Notes: generated by a model not told the origin, from the letters alone. DNA of 64,000 nt from an uncultured Cytophagales bacterium (GCA_938039675.1 CALHUI010000002.1:1-64000); one strand, 5' to 3'; counted from the first letter of the stretch, positions 28,694 through 37,565 are shown. Program-made: numbers and translations.

Positions 28694-30649
28694 TTAATTC
28701 ACTTCAACTCCGTTGTCAAATCGCTTTTTGTCAATTTCGCGACCGTCGGTGTTGTAATAGCGCCAAGTGCCGTCGGCTTTGTCGTTGCGGTAGCGTCCGC
28801 GCACTCTGATTCTGCCGTTAGGGTGATATTCGCGGTAGTCTCCGTGTTTAAAACCGTCGCGGGTTTCTACTTCGCGTTTCTTTGTGCCGTCAGCGTAGTA
28901 TTCGGTCTGCACTTTGGCGTTGATATCCCCAATGATTATTTCGTCTGTTGATTTGGTAACGGCTGCCGAGTCTTGCTCCGGATTTGCCCGAACGACAACG
29001 GGCACAATCTCTCTTGCCGCAGCATCAAACCGCACCAGCAACTGTGTATCAAATACCTCATTGTCGCCAATCAGTTGCAAGCTCACATGTTCAAAGCAGT
29101 TAATATACGCCTTGTTTGCATTCATGCTTAACCAAGTAGCAGGAGAAACCATGGAGCGCATAGCAGGGAACATGGCAGGCATTTGCATGTACATAAAAAT
29201 GCTGCCTGCACGCGATGTCTGCTCTATCAGTTCGCTGAAGCCCTGTTGTGCTGCCAGTGTGCGGCCTGCCTCGTAGTCGTCTATGATGTTTTTTAAGGTT
29301 TGCGGGTGGTTGCTGAAAACCACATAATCGCCGATATAGGTGAAGTAGGGGCGCTCCAATTTTTTAAACAACTTTTCCAGAAACAAACGGAAGAAAAATT
29401 TGATGGTCAGGTACTTAATGGGATAGCCCTTGTGTTCAGTTTCAATGAATTTCATGGGGGTTCGCTTGTAGATTTGCTCGCCTACAAAGTTCAATTTCTC
29501 GCGCCCGATGGTTTTATCTTTGGCTTTGATAAATACGGCATAGTCTTTTTCGCCTCGGCTGCTTTCGGGTTGTAACTGAACAATGGCTACCTCCTCGCCA
29601 ATCCAGTTGATGAAACTTTCGCGGAAATCCAATTTCAAAAAGCGCTCTATCTGCTGTATGTTGCGCTGATAATCGCTCCATGCGGCAGCGTCTTCTTTGT
29701 ATTTTTCTTCAAACGAATTATAGAAAACGGAAAAATCTTTACAGGTGAGCGTGAGATAGTTGGCGGTGCGCTGTGGCAGTACTTCGTGTACAGACATACG
29801 CCCTTGCCCGGCCTGCAACAGGGCACGGTAGTAGGAATGTACCGAATCGGGCAAATTGGTCAGCCCACTGATGCGCAGCCATCGGTCATTCTCTGTGTAA
29901 AAATTGCCGCCCGTAAATGCCAACTCTTTGCTGATGCCATTAATAAAATCATTGGGAGGCATGTAGCAGCGAAAGTAATCGTCTAAGTATGCATAATTGA
30001 AAAACAACTTGAACAGGCCGCTATTTGACGTTTTTTTGCTTACCTGCACAAATTTGGGGTTTTGTACCAACTGCGGATTGGTTCGCTGCAAAAGTGCATT
30101 TTCTACCAATTTGCCCTGAAAAGAACAAACCATCAGGTTTTCCACAAAGGCCGCCGAAACCTGCGCGCCCGATTTTCTGTTCCGAAATTCGTAGATGACA
30201 GTGCCGTCAAAGTCGCGTTTGGCAAGGTTGAACCCCGAAAAAGGCAGTGCCACCAGATATTCCTGCAAAAAGGTGAGCCTTGCGGCACTCTCGAGGTCTA
30301 CCACAAACAGAAAGTCGTAGTCCGAAGGTTTATAAACATGTGCCGAAACCAGTACATTTCTTGAACCCAGCAGTTTGAACAACTCGCTGTTTTGCTCAAT
30401 CACAGAGTCCAGCGCATTAGTGCCTTCGGTCAGCGCACCAAAGTAGGGCTGCTTGCGCAAGTGCTGCCAAATAGCACTTCGGCTGATTGTGCGCCAACTT
30501 TCTATCGGTTCGTCGGTTTCTATGACAAATACCGCATCGGCAGGCACTAAACTCACTGCCGGCAGATTGCCTATTTTTTGCCCGATATAATACCAACCCA
30601 AGTACAGCAAGCAGGCAACGAATATCAGAAATACAACTACTTTACGCAT
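28694..30649 (-). CDS. Membrane-anchored protein with large exported domain and C-terminal MORN-like repeats
   Basis: 651 residues from the ATG at 30649; the frame extends to 30751 but that lies in the upstream gene. A single membrane helix (MRKVVVFLIFVACLLYLGWYY) anchors a long extracytoplasmic domain (about 30-560). Its start, VSLVPADAVFVIETDEP, and its overall look recall DUF3352-type proteins of unknown function. The last 70 residues carry MORN/YwqK-like repeats (YYADGTKKREVETRDGFKHG, then EYHPNGRIRVRGRYRNDKADG). The start overlaps the end of the multi-helix membrane gene by 8 bases (ATGCGTAA), so the two are translationally coupled and probably act together. Function unknown. Confidence 0.65.
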   Translation of the reverse strand: MRKVVVFLIFVACLLYLGWYYIGQKIGNLPAVSLVPADAVFVIETDEPIESWRTISRSAIWQHLRKQPYFGALTEGTNALDSVIEQNSELFKLLGSRNVLVSAHVYKPSDYDFLFVVDLESAARLTFLQEYLVALPFSGFNLAKRDFDGTVIYEFRNRKSGAQVSAAFVENLMVCSFQGKLVENALLQRTNPQLVQNPKFVQVSKKTSNSGLFKLFFNYAYLDDYFRCYMPPNDFINGISKELAFTGGNFYTENDRWLRISGLTNLPDSVHSYYRALLQAGQGRMSVHEVLPQRTANYLTLTCKDFSVFYNSFEEKYKEDAAAWSDYQRNIQQIERFLKLDFRESFINWIGEEVAIVQLQPESSRGEKDYAVFIKAKDKTIGREKLNFVGEQIYKRTPMKFIETEHKGYPIKYLTIKFFFRLFLEKLFKKLERPYFTYIGDYVVFSNHPQTLKNIIDDYEAGRTLAAQQGFSELIEQTSRAGSIFMYMQMPAMFPAMRSMVSPATWLSMNANKAYINCFEHVSLQLIGDNEVFDTQLLVRFDAAAREIVPVVVRANPEQDSAAVTKSTDEIIIGDINAKVQTEYYADGTKKREVETRDGFKHGDYREYHPNGRIRVRGRYRNDKADGTWRYYNTDGREIDKKRFDNGVEVN

Positions 30650-31586
30650 GGTTGAACAAGTCAGATAAGTTTCGGCGGGCTTTTTGGTAGTTGCTCCACC
30701 AGAAGAAAGCCGCCACAGGTACAAATACAGGCACCACACAACTGCCAACAAAGATAAGATGATGCAACATAAACGACTCTAAAGACCTCCCTTCGGCATA
30801 CAGCGCATATTTCAAAAAAATGGCGTAGCTGATATAGACACAGGCAACAAGTAAGAGCAGCAGTGTCAGCCATGCCCGCGGCCAGTGGAAAATAGCAATC
30901 AGCAAATAAAAAGGCAGTGCCCCGATAGCAGCAGCCAAACAAGCCTTTTGAACTTTGTGCCATAAAAAAACCTGCGATTGCGCCGCGCCTTGCATATCTA
31001 ACCACACTCGCGGTTCACAGAAAACATAGCATGAACCTATTATGAGCAAGTACAACAGCAGTAAAGCAACTTGTACCACCACTGCCCGATAGAAAAAAAC
31101 CGCCAGTACCCATACGGCCAGTAAAATCCACCCGTTTTTGCGCAAGCCGGCTTTCCACTCGTACATGTCGGCAGGCAAACGGTTAAACAGATGCAAACTT
31201 CCTGTGTTGCGCATGGCAGGCATTTGTGTATCGGGCAACAGCCACCATACCACCAGCCAGACAAGTATCCCTTGCCAGTATGCCCACGTAATCATTCCGA
31301 TAAAAAACGGCAAGGCAAGCAAGGCATATTCGGTACGCATCAGCCATGCCCACTGTGGGGTAAGCGTTTGGAGGAAAAAACGGTCGCTTCGGCTGAAATG
31401 CAGCCCGACAATAATGACTACCGCTGTCAGTAATAAAGCCAAAGGGCTTTGCAAAGCTACCAACCGAAATGCTGCCCACAGCACAAAGGATAGCAACAAC
31501 AGCAAACGCCACAGGCCTAAATCGCGCAGACTACGCACCAAAGCTACTGCCCGCAGGTAGAGTATCGTTCGGATAACAGGCAACAT
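30642..31586 (-). CDS. Multi-helix membrane protein of unknown function
   Basis: 314 residues from the ATG at 31586 (a TTG 57 bases upstream is the outer limit of the frame). Strongly hydrophobic, with about eight to ten predicted helices and Trp-rich loops (PQWAWLMRTEYALLALPF, YWQGILVWLVVWWLLP). The C-terminus is basic (YQKARRNLSDLFNHA). I do not recognise the family; the layout is reminiscent of an ABC permease, but no ATPase is adjacent. It is coupled by overlap to the MORN-repeat gene. A terminator-like hairpin ends only 2-3 bases before the start codon. Confidence 0.6.
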   Translation of the reverse strand: MLPVIRTILYLRAVALVRSLRDLGLWRLLLLLSFVLWAAFRLVALQSPLALLLTAVVIIVGLHFSRSDRFFLQTLTPQWAWLMRTEYALLALPFFIGMITWAYWQGILVWLVVWWLLPDTQMPAMRNTGSLHLFNRLPADMYEWKAGLRKNGWILLAVWVLAVFFYRAVVVQVALLLLYLLIIGSCYVFCEPRVWLDMQGAAQSQVFLWHKVQKACLAAAIGALPFYLLIAIFHWPRAWLTLLLLLVACVYISYAIFLKYALYAEGRSLESFMLHHLIFVGSCVVPVFVPVAAFFWWSNYQKARRNLSDLFNHA

Positions 31587-31588
31587 AG

Positions 31589-31623
31589 AAAAAGCCCCTT
31601 TGCAAATTAATGCAAAGAGGGCT
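31589..31623 (-). terminator. Terminator-like hairpin abutting a start codon
   Basis: On the minus strand, AGCCCTCTTTGCA, a 6-base loop (31605-31610) and TGCAAAGGGGCT form a 12-bp stem with one bulged base, followed by T residues and then the ATG at 31586. In form it is a Rho-independent terminator. No complete gene lies immediately upstream on this strand (cdaA ends 690 bases away). It may end a transcript from the gap, act as an attenuator, or hide the start codon. Confidence 0.55.
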
Positions 31624-31792
31624 GAAACCTGTTCAAGGAACAAAACTTAAACAACGCGAGTTATTTGTAATCAATTTGATAATGAGCTATTTAAAGGCAA
31701 AAAAATAAAAAAAGTAAGGGTTTGCAAAAAAAAGCATATCAAGAAACTGCTTTTCGCCATGCTAACCCTTGCTAATTAATACAAATCTTTAT

Positions 31793-31840
31793 TGAGGTGC
31801 ATGATTTCCTGAAAAATTTTCGGCACCATGCACAACCTCA
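31793..31840. repeat. Imperfect inverted repeat in the gap
   Basis: TGAGG plus TGCATG (31793-31803) pairs with CATGCA (31827-31832) and CCTCA (31836-31840), with three unpaired bases on the right arm. It could be a hairpin in RNA or an end of the decayed element. Neither is proven. Confidence 0.3.
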
Positions 31841-32081
31841 CTTGATAGGACAAGCCAAACAACCGCATGCCCAAATGTATCCCTGCGAAATTATCACTAT
31901 TTGCATCTGCTATCATTTCAGCCGTATGGACTGTTTTAAACCTATTGCAAACCACTCATGTGTTAAAAATTCCGCACGCTTTTTCCGTATCTGACCTCTT
32001 ATGAGCACTGCGTCGCCTTAAAAAAATACTATTTCTTTGAATTGTGCGCCTTCTTTTTTTTCACGAATGGCATCTCAACGT

Positions 32082-32273
32082 GTGCAACTTGATGATAACC
32101 TCTGACCATGTAAGGGACAACAGCAGCGTATTACCCTGTTCTTTGGCCATAAAGGCTACCTGACAAGGCGAAAGCAAGCCCTTGCCGACAAAGGCGTGAA
32201 GCTCATTACCAAAGTAAGGCGCATATTATTGACGGCAAGGAAAATTTTTATGTTAAAAATAGTTTTTTATTGA
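32082..32273 (+). pseudogene. Decayed DDE transposase fragment (IS982-like)
   Basis: The frame through 32106-32273 reads LFFGHKGYLTRRKQALADKG, then VKLITKVRR, then a stop. FGxKGY followed by a helix and GVxLITKxR is the C-terminal catalytic block of IS982-type (and some IS4-type) transposases. Just upstream in the same frame VQLDDNL followed by a TGA resembles the NxDDR segment that precedes it. Both ends are missing and stops interrupt it, so it is a relic. Family assignment is from memory of the motif. Confidence 0.6.
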
Positions 32274-32302
32274 CACGACAGTTGAAAAGTAGCCGATTTT
32301 TG

Positions 32303-33151
32303 TCAATCTTCTTCCTCGTTCGGATAAAAGTAGCGTTGTATTTGCTGTCGCAGTTCTACCAAATTCAGCGCAGGCAGTATTTTGCCATTGCGCACGGCAG
32401 AGGCATGTCCTGTTTCTTCGGAAACAACCAACACAAGTGTATCGGTTACCTCACTCATGCCAATAGCTGCCCTATGGCGTAACCCCATACTGGGCGGAAC
32501 GTTTCTATTATCGGTTACAGGCAAAATGCAGCGAGCAGACTTTATACGTCCATTTACAATAATCATTGCTCCATCGTGCAGCGGACTGTTTTTAGAAAAA
32601 ATGGAGATAATTAGGCGCTTAGAAATTATGGCATCAATCATATCGCCTGTTTCGCAGTATGTATCGAGTTCATCGTTTCGGGAAAGCACAATTAATGCAC
32701 CTGTATGCGTGCCGCCCATAACTTTCATTGCTTCCAGCAAGTCATGAATGTCAAAATCGTTTTCATTGCGTCCCCTCCGTTTGAAAATAGCGGGCAATTG
32801 CAACCCCTGTATATCGGCCGATTTGCCAAGAATGAGCAAAAACTTGCGGATTTCCTGCTGGAAGATAATCAGTGCAGCAATGACACCCACGCTCATAAAT
32901 TTGTCCAAAATGAGCGTCAAAATCTCCATTTGGATAGCTTGAACCACCAAAAATAGCAGGTATAATATCAATAGTCCGAGCAAAACCCGTAACGCCACCG
33001 TTCCTTTTACCAGCTTGTAAACACTGAAAAGCAAAACGCTGACAAGGGCTATATCAAGAATGTCTGCCCATTTGATTTCTAAGAAGCCAATATGAAAAGC
33101 CGGTACGAGTATCAAGTAACTGTAGGCAAAAAATGAAGCCTTTTGGCGCAA
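32303..33151 (-). CDS. cdaA: Diadenylate cyclase (c-di-AMP synthase)
   Basis: Up to 282 residues. CdaA joins two ATP into the second messenger c-di-AMP, which controls turgor, potassium and cell-wall balance. Three membrane helices lie near the N-terminus (about 35-95). The DAC domain follows with SPLHDGAMIIVNGRI (DGA motif), the GLRHRAAIGMSE (RHR) motif and a C-terminal tail. No ATG is available at the start: the frame opens at a TTG at 33151, and a second TTG at 33115 would give a start closer to relatives. I give the longer form; the start is uncertain. It stands alone here. Confidence 0.88.
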   Translation of the reverse strand: MRQKASFFAYSYLILVPAFHIGFLEIKWADILDIALVSVLLFSVYKLVKGTVALRVLLGLLILYLLFLVVQAIQMEILTLILDKFMSVGVIAALIIFQQEIRKFLLILGKSADIQGLQLPAIFKRRGRNENDFDIHDLLEAMKVMGGTHTGALIVLSRNDELDTYCETGDMIDAIISKRLIISIFSKNSPLHDGAMIIVNGRIKSARCILPVTDNRNVPPSMGLRHRAAIGMSEVTDTLVLVVSEETGHASAVRNGKILPALNLVELRQQIQRYFYPNEEED

Positions 33152-33179
33152 CTATTTTTCTTTACGCCTTAAATTGAGC

Positions 33180-33187
33180 CAAAGTTA
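33180..33187 (-). promoter_or_regulatory. Possible -7 box of cdaA
   Basis: Minus-strand TAACTTTG matches TAnnTTTG, 28 bases before the TTG at 33151. No TTG sits at the -33 distance. If used, either candidate start codon would be inside the transcript. Confidence 0.35.
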
Positions 33188-33286
33188 CACAAGTCTAAGC
33201 GCTTTTTGGGTTGATGTGTATAAGTAAACAGGTAAATTTTTGCCTTTGCCTGTAAAGCACCCGGGGCAGGTTTACACAGATTTATT

Positions 33287-33322
33287 CGGATAAACACCCC
33301 CGATGGGGGGGATGTTCATCCG
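33287..33322 (-). terminator. G/C-tract hairpin downstream of the GH65 gene
   Basis: CGGAT (33287-33291), AACA and CCCCC pair with GGGGG, TGTT and ATCCG (33318-33322) around a GAT loop, with small internal mismatches. It lies about 50 bases after the GH65 stop codon in that gene's direction. There is no T-run, so it may protect or end the 3' side of the mRNA. Confidence 0.4.
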
Positions 33323-33373
33323 AGTTATTGGCTGCAACCCACATACTTCGTAAAGCATTCTAAACATTGCTTG

Positions 33374-35434
33374 CTATTGTTTCACCGAAAATATCCGACG
33401 GTCTTTACCTGCGCCTTTGATGGTCAGCGATTTGATTTGCGAAGGCAATCGGGTTTTCAGTTGGATAATGCCTTGGTCGGTGATGTCTAAGCCGCCGAAG
33501 CCGTTTAGCAACACTTGTAACATGCCGCCTGCACCTGTGGCAAAGTAAGGATTCGTTCCGCCTGCGGTTTCTGCCAGTACGCCAAAGGGCGGCGCTTCAT
33601 TGGGTTGGAAACTGTCCAAAAACTGCTCATAGCCTTTTTGCGGGTCGCCCATACGAATATTGAGGATACTGAAAATGGCATGTGCCATGGCGGGACTGTC
33701 ACCTTTTCTGCCGGGGATGTTGTCGCCCAGCACTTTCCAGTAGTAGTCTAAATCTTTGCGAATGGTTGCCGGGTCGGTGATTTGTTTGAGCGGATAAGCC
33801 AGTAAATTCACGTCGGCTTGCTTGATGGGTTCGCCGTTGTAGGAGGCATGTTCGCGGGTAGTGCCGTCGGGGAATTTGAGGATGACCAAGCCATCCGCCA
33901 CTTCTTTCCATTTCGGATTTTCAGGCAGCCCCAGCGTGCGTGCTGCCGCGTTGGCATAGCCTAAAACTTCTTTTGCCATGCCGTTGGTAAAGGCGTTGTC
34001 ATCTACGTTTTCCGCCCACTCGTCTGCACATACCACGTTGATGATGTGGTACTTGCCATCGCTGCCTTTTTCGGCGCGGCTTGCCCAAAAGTCGGCTACT
34101 TCTTTCAGCACGGGGTAGCCGCGTTCGCGCAGCCAAACCTTATCTTGCATTACCTGATAGTATTTCCAGAAAGCAAAACCCACGCAGCCCGTAATGTGGT
34201 GCTGAAAAGGGCCTGTTAAAGCCCACACGGGCGTAGATTCCTGCCCCGTATCGTCCGATTCCCAAGGAAACATCGCCCCTTGATAGCCGTGATTGCGGGC
34301 GTTTTGTTTGGCAGCTTCCAATCGTTGAAAACGATATTCCAGCAAGGACTTGGCAATTTCGGGCTGCAAAATCAGCAGCGGCGGGAACATCCACAGTTCG
34401 GTATCCCAAAATACGTGGCCGTTATAGCCCAAGCCCGAAAGTCCCATCGGCGAGAGGCTGTACGCCGTGCCTTCGCGGGCAAAACTGTACAAATGGTAGA
34501 GTGCCGAACGCACTGCCCGTTGCACGGCAAGGTTACCTTCTATTTCAATATCGCTCTGCCAGAGCTTTTCCCATGCTTCGGTATGGCGTTTAATGAGGCG
34601 TTCGCGCTTCTCCAAAGCGGCAAAAATGGTCAGCCGTTCGGCTTCGTTGTGCGGGTCAGCCATGTGTTCGGTGGCAATTACCGAACCGACTACGGCAAAC
34701 CGATAACTTTCGCCTGCCTTCAACTGCTTGGTGAATTTGAGGCGATGCGTCCCGTAGTCCCATTCCTCGTGGATGAGTTGCGGTTCTTCGCCGCGGTGTT
34801 CTTCAAACAAAAAACTGTTACTTGCCGCTACGGTGTGCTTGCCCGTCGGGCTTTTGGCCACAGAAGTCATCAGCGGAATTAAAGCATGAGGGCGGTCGAT
34901 GAGGTGGTAGCTGTTTTTAACTTCGCGCAGCACGTCGGGAGCTTGCATCACGCTGTGTGCCGTAAACGAAAGGTCTTTTTTTGCCTGCACCGTAACTTCT
35001 ATGAGTGCCGTGTGGGGCAAATGGCGCAGCGCCATAACAGTGTGGGTAATGCTTGCCCTGTCGGCATAGTCAAACGTGGTGGTGAAGGCTGCCCGCTTCA
35101 TATCCAATGTTTGGGCATAATTGCTGATGTTGTTGCCGCCAAGCCTTCTACCGTCTATGTCCAAATCCATATTGGCAAACTCAAAAACCTTCATAATGTT
35201 GCTCACGCGCCCGCGCCCATAGGTATCGAATGCGCCGTTTAGTACTACTTCGCTTACCTTCATCGGGTTGGGTGAGGAAACAATTCCAATCATGCCGTTG
35301 GCCACAGTAATGCCAAAGTAGCGATTAGGGTCAATTTGCTGCGCCTGAATGTGCCAAGGCGAATCGGCTAAGTTTTGTGCCTGTGCATGCCCTATCAGCA
35401 GCAGGCAACATAAGAGTGTGGTCAGTTTTTTCAT
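33374..35434 (-). CDS. Exported glycoside hydrolase family 65-type enzyme
   Basis: 686 residues with a signal peptide (MKKLTTLLCCLLLIGHAQAQ). The N-terminal beta-sandwich (about 25-270) is followed by an (alpha/alpha)6 barrel with GYNGHVFWDTELWMFPPLL, the substrate-site signature of the GH65 acid trehalase/kojibiose phosphorylase/glucosylgalactosylhydroxylysine glucosidase group. ADEWAENVDDNAFTNGMA (near residue 465) probably carries the general-acid Glu. The sequence is closer in feel to the hydrolases than to the phosphorylases, but this is an impression. It probably cleaves an alpha-glucosidic bond in the periplasm or outside the cell. No transporter or sugar regulator is adjacent. Confidence 0.8.
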   Translation of the reverse strand: MKKLTTLLCCLLLIGHAQAQNLADSPWHIQAQQIDPNRYFGITVANGMIGIVSSPNPMKVSEVVLNGAFDTYGRGRVSNIMKVFEFANMDLDIDGRRLGGNNISNYAQTLDMKRAAFTTTFDYADRASITHTVMALRHLPHTALIEVTVQAKKDLSFTAHSVMQAPDVLREVKNSYHLIDRPHALIPLMTSVAKSPTGKHTVAASNSFLFEEHRGEEPQLIHEEWDYGTHRLKFTKQLKAGESYRFAVVGSVIATEHMADPHNEAERLTIFAALEKRERLIKRHTEAWEKLWQSDIEIEGNLAVQRAVRSALYHLYSFAREGTAYSLSPMGLSGLGYNGHVFWDTELWMFPPLLILQPEIAKSLLEYRFQRLEAAKQNARNHGYQGAMFPWESDDTGQESTPVWALTGPFQHHITGCVGFAFWKYYQVMQDKVWLRERGYPVLKEVADFWASRAEKGSDGKYHIINVVCADEWAENVDDNAFTNGMAKEVLGYANAAARTLGLPENPKWKEVADGLVILKFPDGTTREHASYNGEPIKQADVNLLAYPLKQITDPATIRKDLDYYWKVLGDNIPGRKGDSPAMAHAIFSILNIRMGDPQKGYEQFLDSFQPNEAPPFGVLAETAGGTNPYFATGAGGMLQVLLNGFGGLDITDQGIIQLKTRLPSQIKSLTIKGAGKDRRIFSVKQ

Positions 35435-35441
35435 TGTTCAG

Positions 35442-35457
35442 CAAATCTTTGGATTTG
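35442..35457. repeat. Small palindrome before the GH65 gene
   Basis: CAAATC and GATTTG, six bases each with a 4-base centre, lie 8 bases upstream of the GH65 start codon. It could be an operator or a chance palindrome in AT-rich DNA. Confidence 0.2.
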
Positions 35458-35544
35458 GGATTTTCAAATATGCTTTCAGAAATCAAAACAGTTCGGATAA
35501 GTATATTTGGAATTTGACTTCCGAAATTTCAAATACCCTATCGG

Positions 35545-36462
35545 TCAGTCGCGCAGCCAGCCTTTGCGCCTGAACCAAAAGTAAATCAATATTACTATGC
35601 CAATCATAAATAGCCAGGTCAATCCGTAGCCCCATTCCATTTCAAGTTCAGGCATATACTTAAAATTCATGCCGTACACACCTACAATAAAGGTCAGCGG
35701 CATAAAAAAGACCGAAAAAATGGTCAGGATGCGCATTACCTCATTGGTGCGGTGCGAGGCTAGTGAAAGATGAATACTCAACAAGTTATTAGCATCTTCG
35801 TAGAGTTGGCTTGCCTGATAGTGAAGGCGCGACGCACTGTCTATTACATCTTGCAAATAGGGTGATTTGTCTGCATATGCCAGCCCTGTTTTGTTCAAAA
35901 TATCATTAACCGACATAAGCATGTTCTTCATCACCGATGCGCGTCGGCGAAACAAATATAGTTTTTCAATAATGGACGCAGGAGCATTGTCGCTGAAAAT
36001 CAGTCCTTCATATCGGTCTAAATCTTCGGCTGCTGCATTAAGCGGCGGCTCATAAGTATGCACTACAGAGGCATACACATCCAACATAATCATAAAACTC
36101 AAGTCAGTTTCATTTTTATGATAAACGCGCCATTTGTTGCGGATGACTTTCAGGTTTTCGTGGTCGTGGCGATGGATAGAGACTAGAAAGTTATCACCGA
36201 TGAAAAAGGCAAGTTTATTGGTCATCTTGCGCACGGTATCGCTCTGGGGGGTGGAGTTTTCGTCAAACATCCGCAAGATAATAAACGACACGTCGCCAAT
36301 TTTCTCATATTTGGGCAAGTGTTCAGGTTCTAAGCAATCCTGCACCGAAGTAGGGTGCAAATCGTACTGTACGGCAACTTGTGAAAGTTCGCGCAGCGAA
36401 GGGGCTATCAGGCTCGTCCACTCAAAACCGGTGGTCTTGCTTTTGAAAACCGACTCTATCAT
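35545..36462 (-). CDS. corA: CorA-type magnesium/divalent cation channel
   Basis: 305 residues. A long cytoplasmic N-terminal domain (about 1-240) rich in charged helices is followed by two membrane helices. The pore signature GMN lies in GVYGMNFKYMPE at the end of the first helix, and the C-terminus is short and basic (FRRKGWLRD). This is the CorA plan: a homopentameric Mg2+ uptake channel of the inner membrane. It begins one base after the prfB stop codon, so the two are likely cotranscribed. Confidence 0.93.
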   Translation of the reverse strand: MIESVFKSKTTGFEWTSLIAPSLRELSQVAVQYDLHPTSVQDCLEPEHLPKYEKIGDVSFIILRMFDENSTPQSDTVRKMTNKLAFFIGDNFLVSIHRHDHENLKVIRNKWRVYHKNETDLSFMIMLDVYASVVHTYEPPLNAAAEDLDRYEGLIFSDNAPASIIEKLYLFRRRASVMKNMLMSVNDILNKTGLAYADKSPYLQDVIDSASRLHYQASQLYEDANNLLSIHLSLASHRTNEVMRILTIFSVFFMPLTFIVGVYGMNFKYMPELEMEWGYGLTWLFMIGIVILIYFWFRRKGWLRD

Positions 36463-36463
36463 A

Positions 36464-37541
36464 TCAGTTCTGCATTAGAAACGCTTTGATAAATTCGTCA
36501 ATTTCACCATCCATAACACTTTGTACATCAGAGGTTTCTGTGCCGGTGCGCAAATCTTTGACCAACTTGTAAGGATGGAACACATAGTTGCGGATTTGCG
36601 AACCAAAATCTATGCGTTTCTTCGTATTTTCTATCCGGGCGCGGGCTTCATTGCGCTTTTCAAGCTCCAACTGATAGAGGCGCGATTTGAGCATTTTCAG
36701 CGCTTTCTCTTTGTTCTGAATTTGCGAGCGCTCCTGCTGACACTCAATAATCAGCCCTGAGGGGATATGGCGCAACCGAACTGCTGTTTCTACCTTGTTT
36801 ACGTTTTGCCCGCCCTTACCGCCCGCGCGAAAAGTCTCCCAAGTAATGTCCGCCGGGTTGATTTCAATCTGAATGGTGTCATCAACAATCGGGTAGGCAT
36901 ATACTGATGCGAAAGAGGTGTGGCGGCGGGCGTTAGAATCAAAAGGCGAAATGCGCACCAAACGGTGTACACCTATCTCGGCCTGCAAATAACCATAAGC
37001 AAAGGGGCCGTCTATTTCCAGCGTGGCAGACTTAATACCTGCGCCTTCTCCGGGCTGATAGTTGAGTTCCGAAACTTTGTAGCCGTGTTTTTCGCCCCAC
37101 ATAATGTACATGCGCATCAGCATTTCGGCCCAATCTTGGCTTTCGGTGCCGCCTGCGCCGGGATTGATTTCCAGAATGGCGCTGAGTTGGTCTTCTTCTT
37201 TGTTCAACATTTTTTTCAGCTCCAACGCAGCTACAATTTTTTCGGTTTTATCTCTTTCTGCCAGAATTTCTTTTTCGCCTACTTCTCCGGCAGTGTAAAA
37301 CTCATAAAGTACGTCTAAGTCATCCACTGCTTTTTGTGCTTGCTCAAAGTCGTTTGTCCAGTTTTTGCGCTGCCGGATTTCCTTCATAATTTGCTGAGCA
37401 GCCTGTGGGTCGTCCCAAAAGTCGGCGGCAGTGGTTTTAGCCTCCAATTCGGCTATTTCTTTGCATTTGCCGTCGTAGTCAAAGATACCTCCTTAAGGCC
37501 GATATACGCGCCTTCAAATCTTCTAACTGTGTGATTGTCAT
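36464..37541 (-). CDS. prfB: Peptide chain release factor 2, expressed by programmed +1 frameshift
   Basis: The zero frame starts with an ATG at 37541 ([20 protein letters not shown]) and stops at a TGA at 37481-37479. Slipping +1 there continues as [15 protein letters not shown] and runs to 36464, giving about 358 residues, the normal RF2 length. RF2 releases peptides at UGA and UAA stops. The stop-reading tripeptide SPF ([12 protein letters not shown]) and the catalytic GGQ ([12 protein letters not shown]) are intact. Read-through of its own UGA is autoregulated: low RF2 favours the shift. corA follows after one base. Confidence 0.95.
37478..37493 (-). promoter_or_regulatory. prfB recoding site (+1 frameshift)
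   Basis: The minus strand reads AGGAGGTATCTTTGAC. The internal Shine-Dalgarno AGGAGG (37493-37488), the slippery CTT and the in-frame TGA followed by C are the classical RF2 shift elements. It is notable because this genome hardly uses Shine-Dalgarno sequences for ordinary starts. Confidence 0.93.
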
Positions 37542-37565
37542 TCGTATAATCTAATTTCAGAAAGG

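Larger units (their letters stand above)
31624..32302. other. Long gene-free gap between cdaA and the membrane pair
   Basis: About 680 bases without an intact gene. Contents: an imperfect inverted repeat at 31793-31840, poly-A/T tracts near 31700-31735, and a decayed transposase fragment at 32082-32273. No tRNA-like fold or recognisable small RNA was found by eye. The region looks like the scar of a mobile element. Confidence 0.5.

Noticed and set aside
37447-37541. prfB as a broken gene because the long frame lacks its N-terminus
   Set aside because: The missing part is in the other frame and joined by a classical RF2 frameshift site; the gene is intact.
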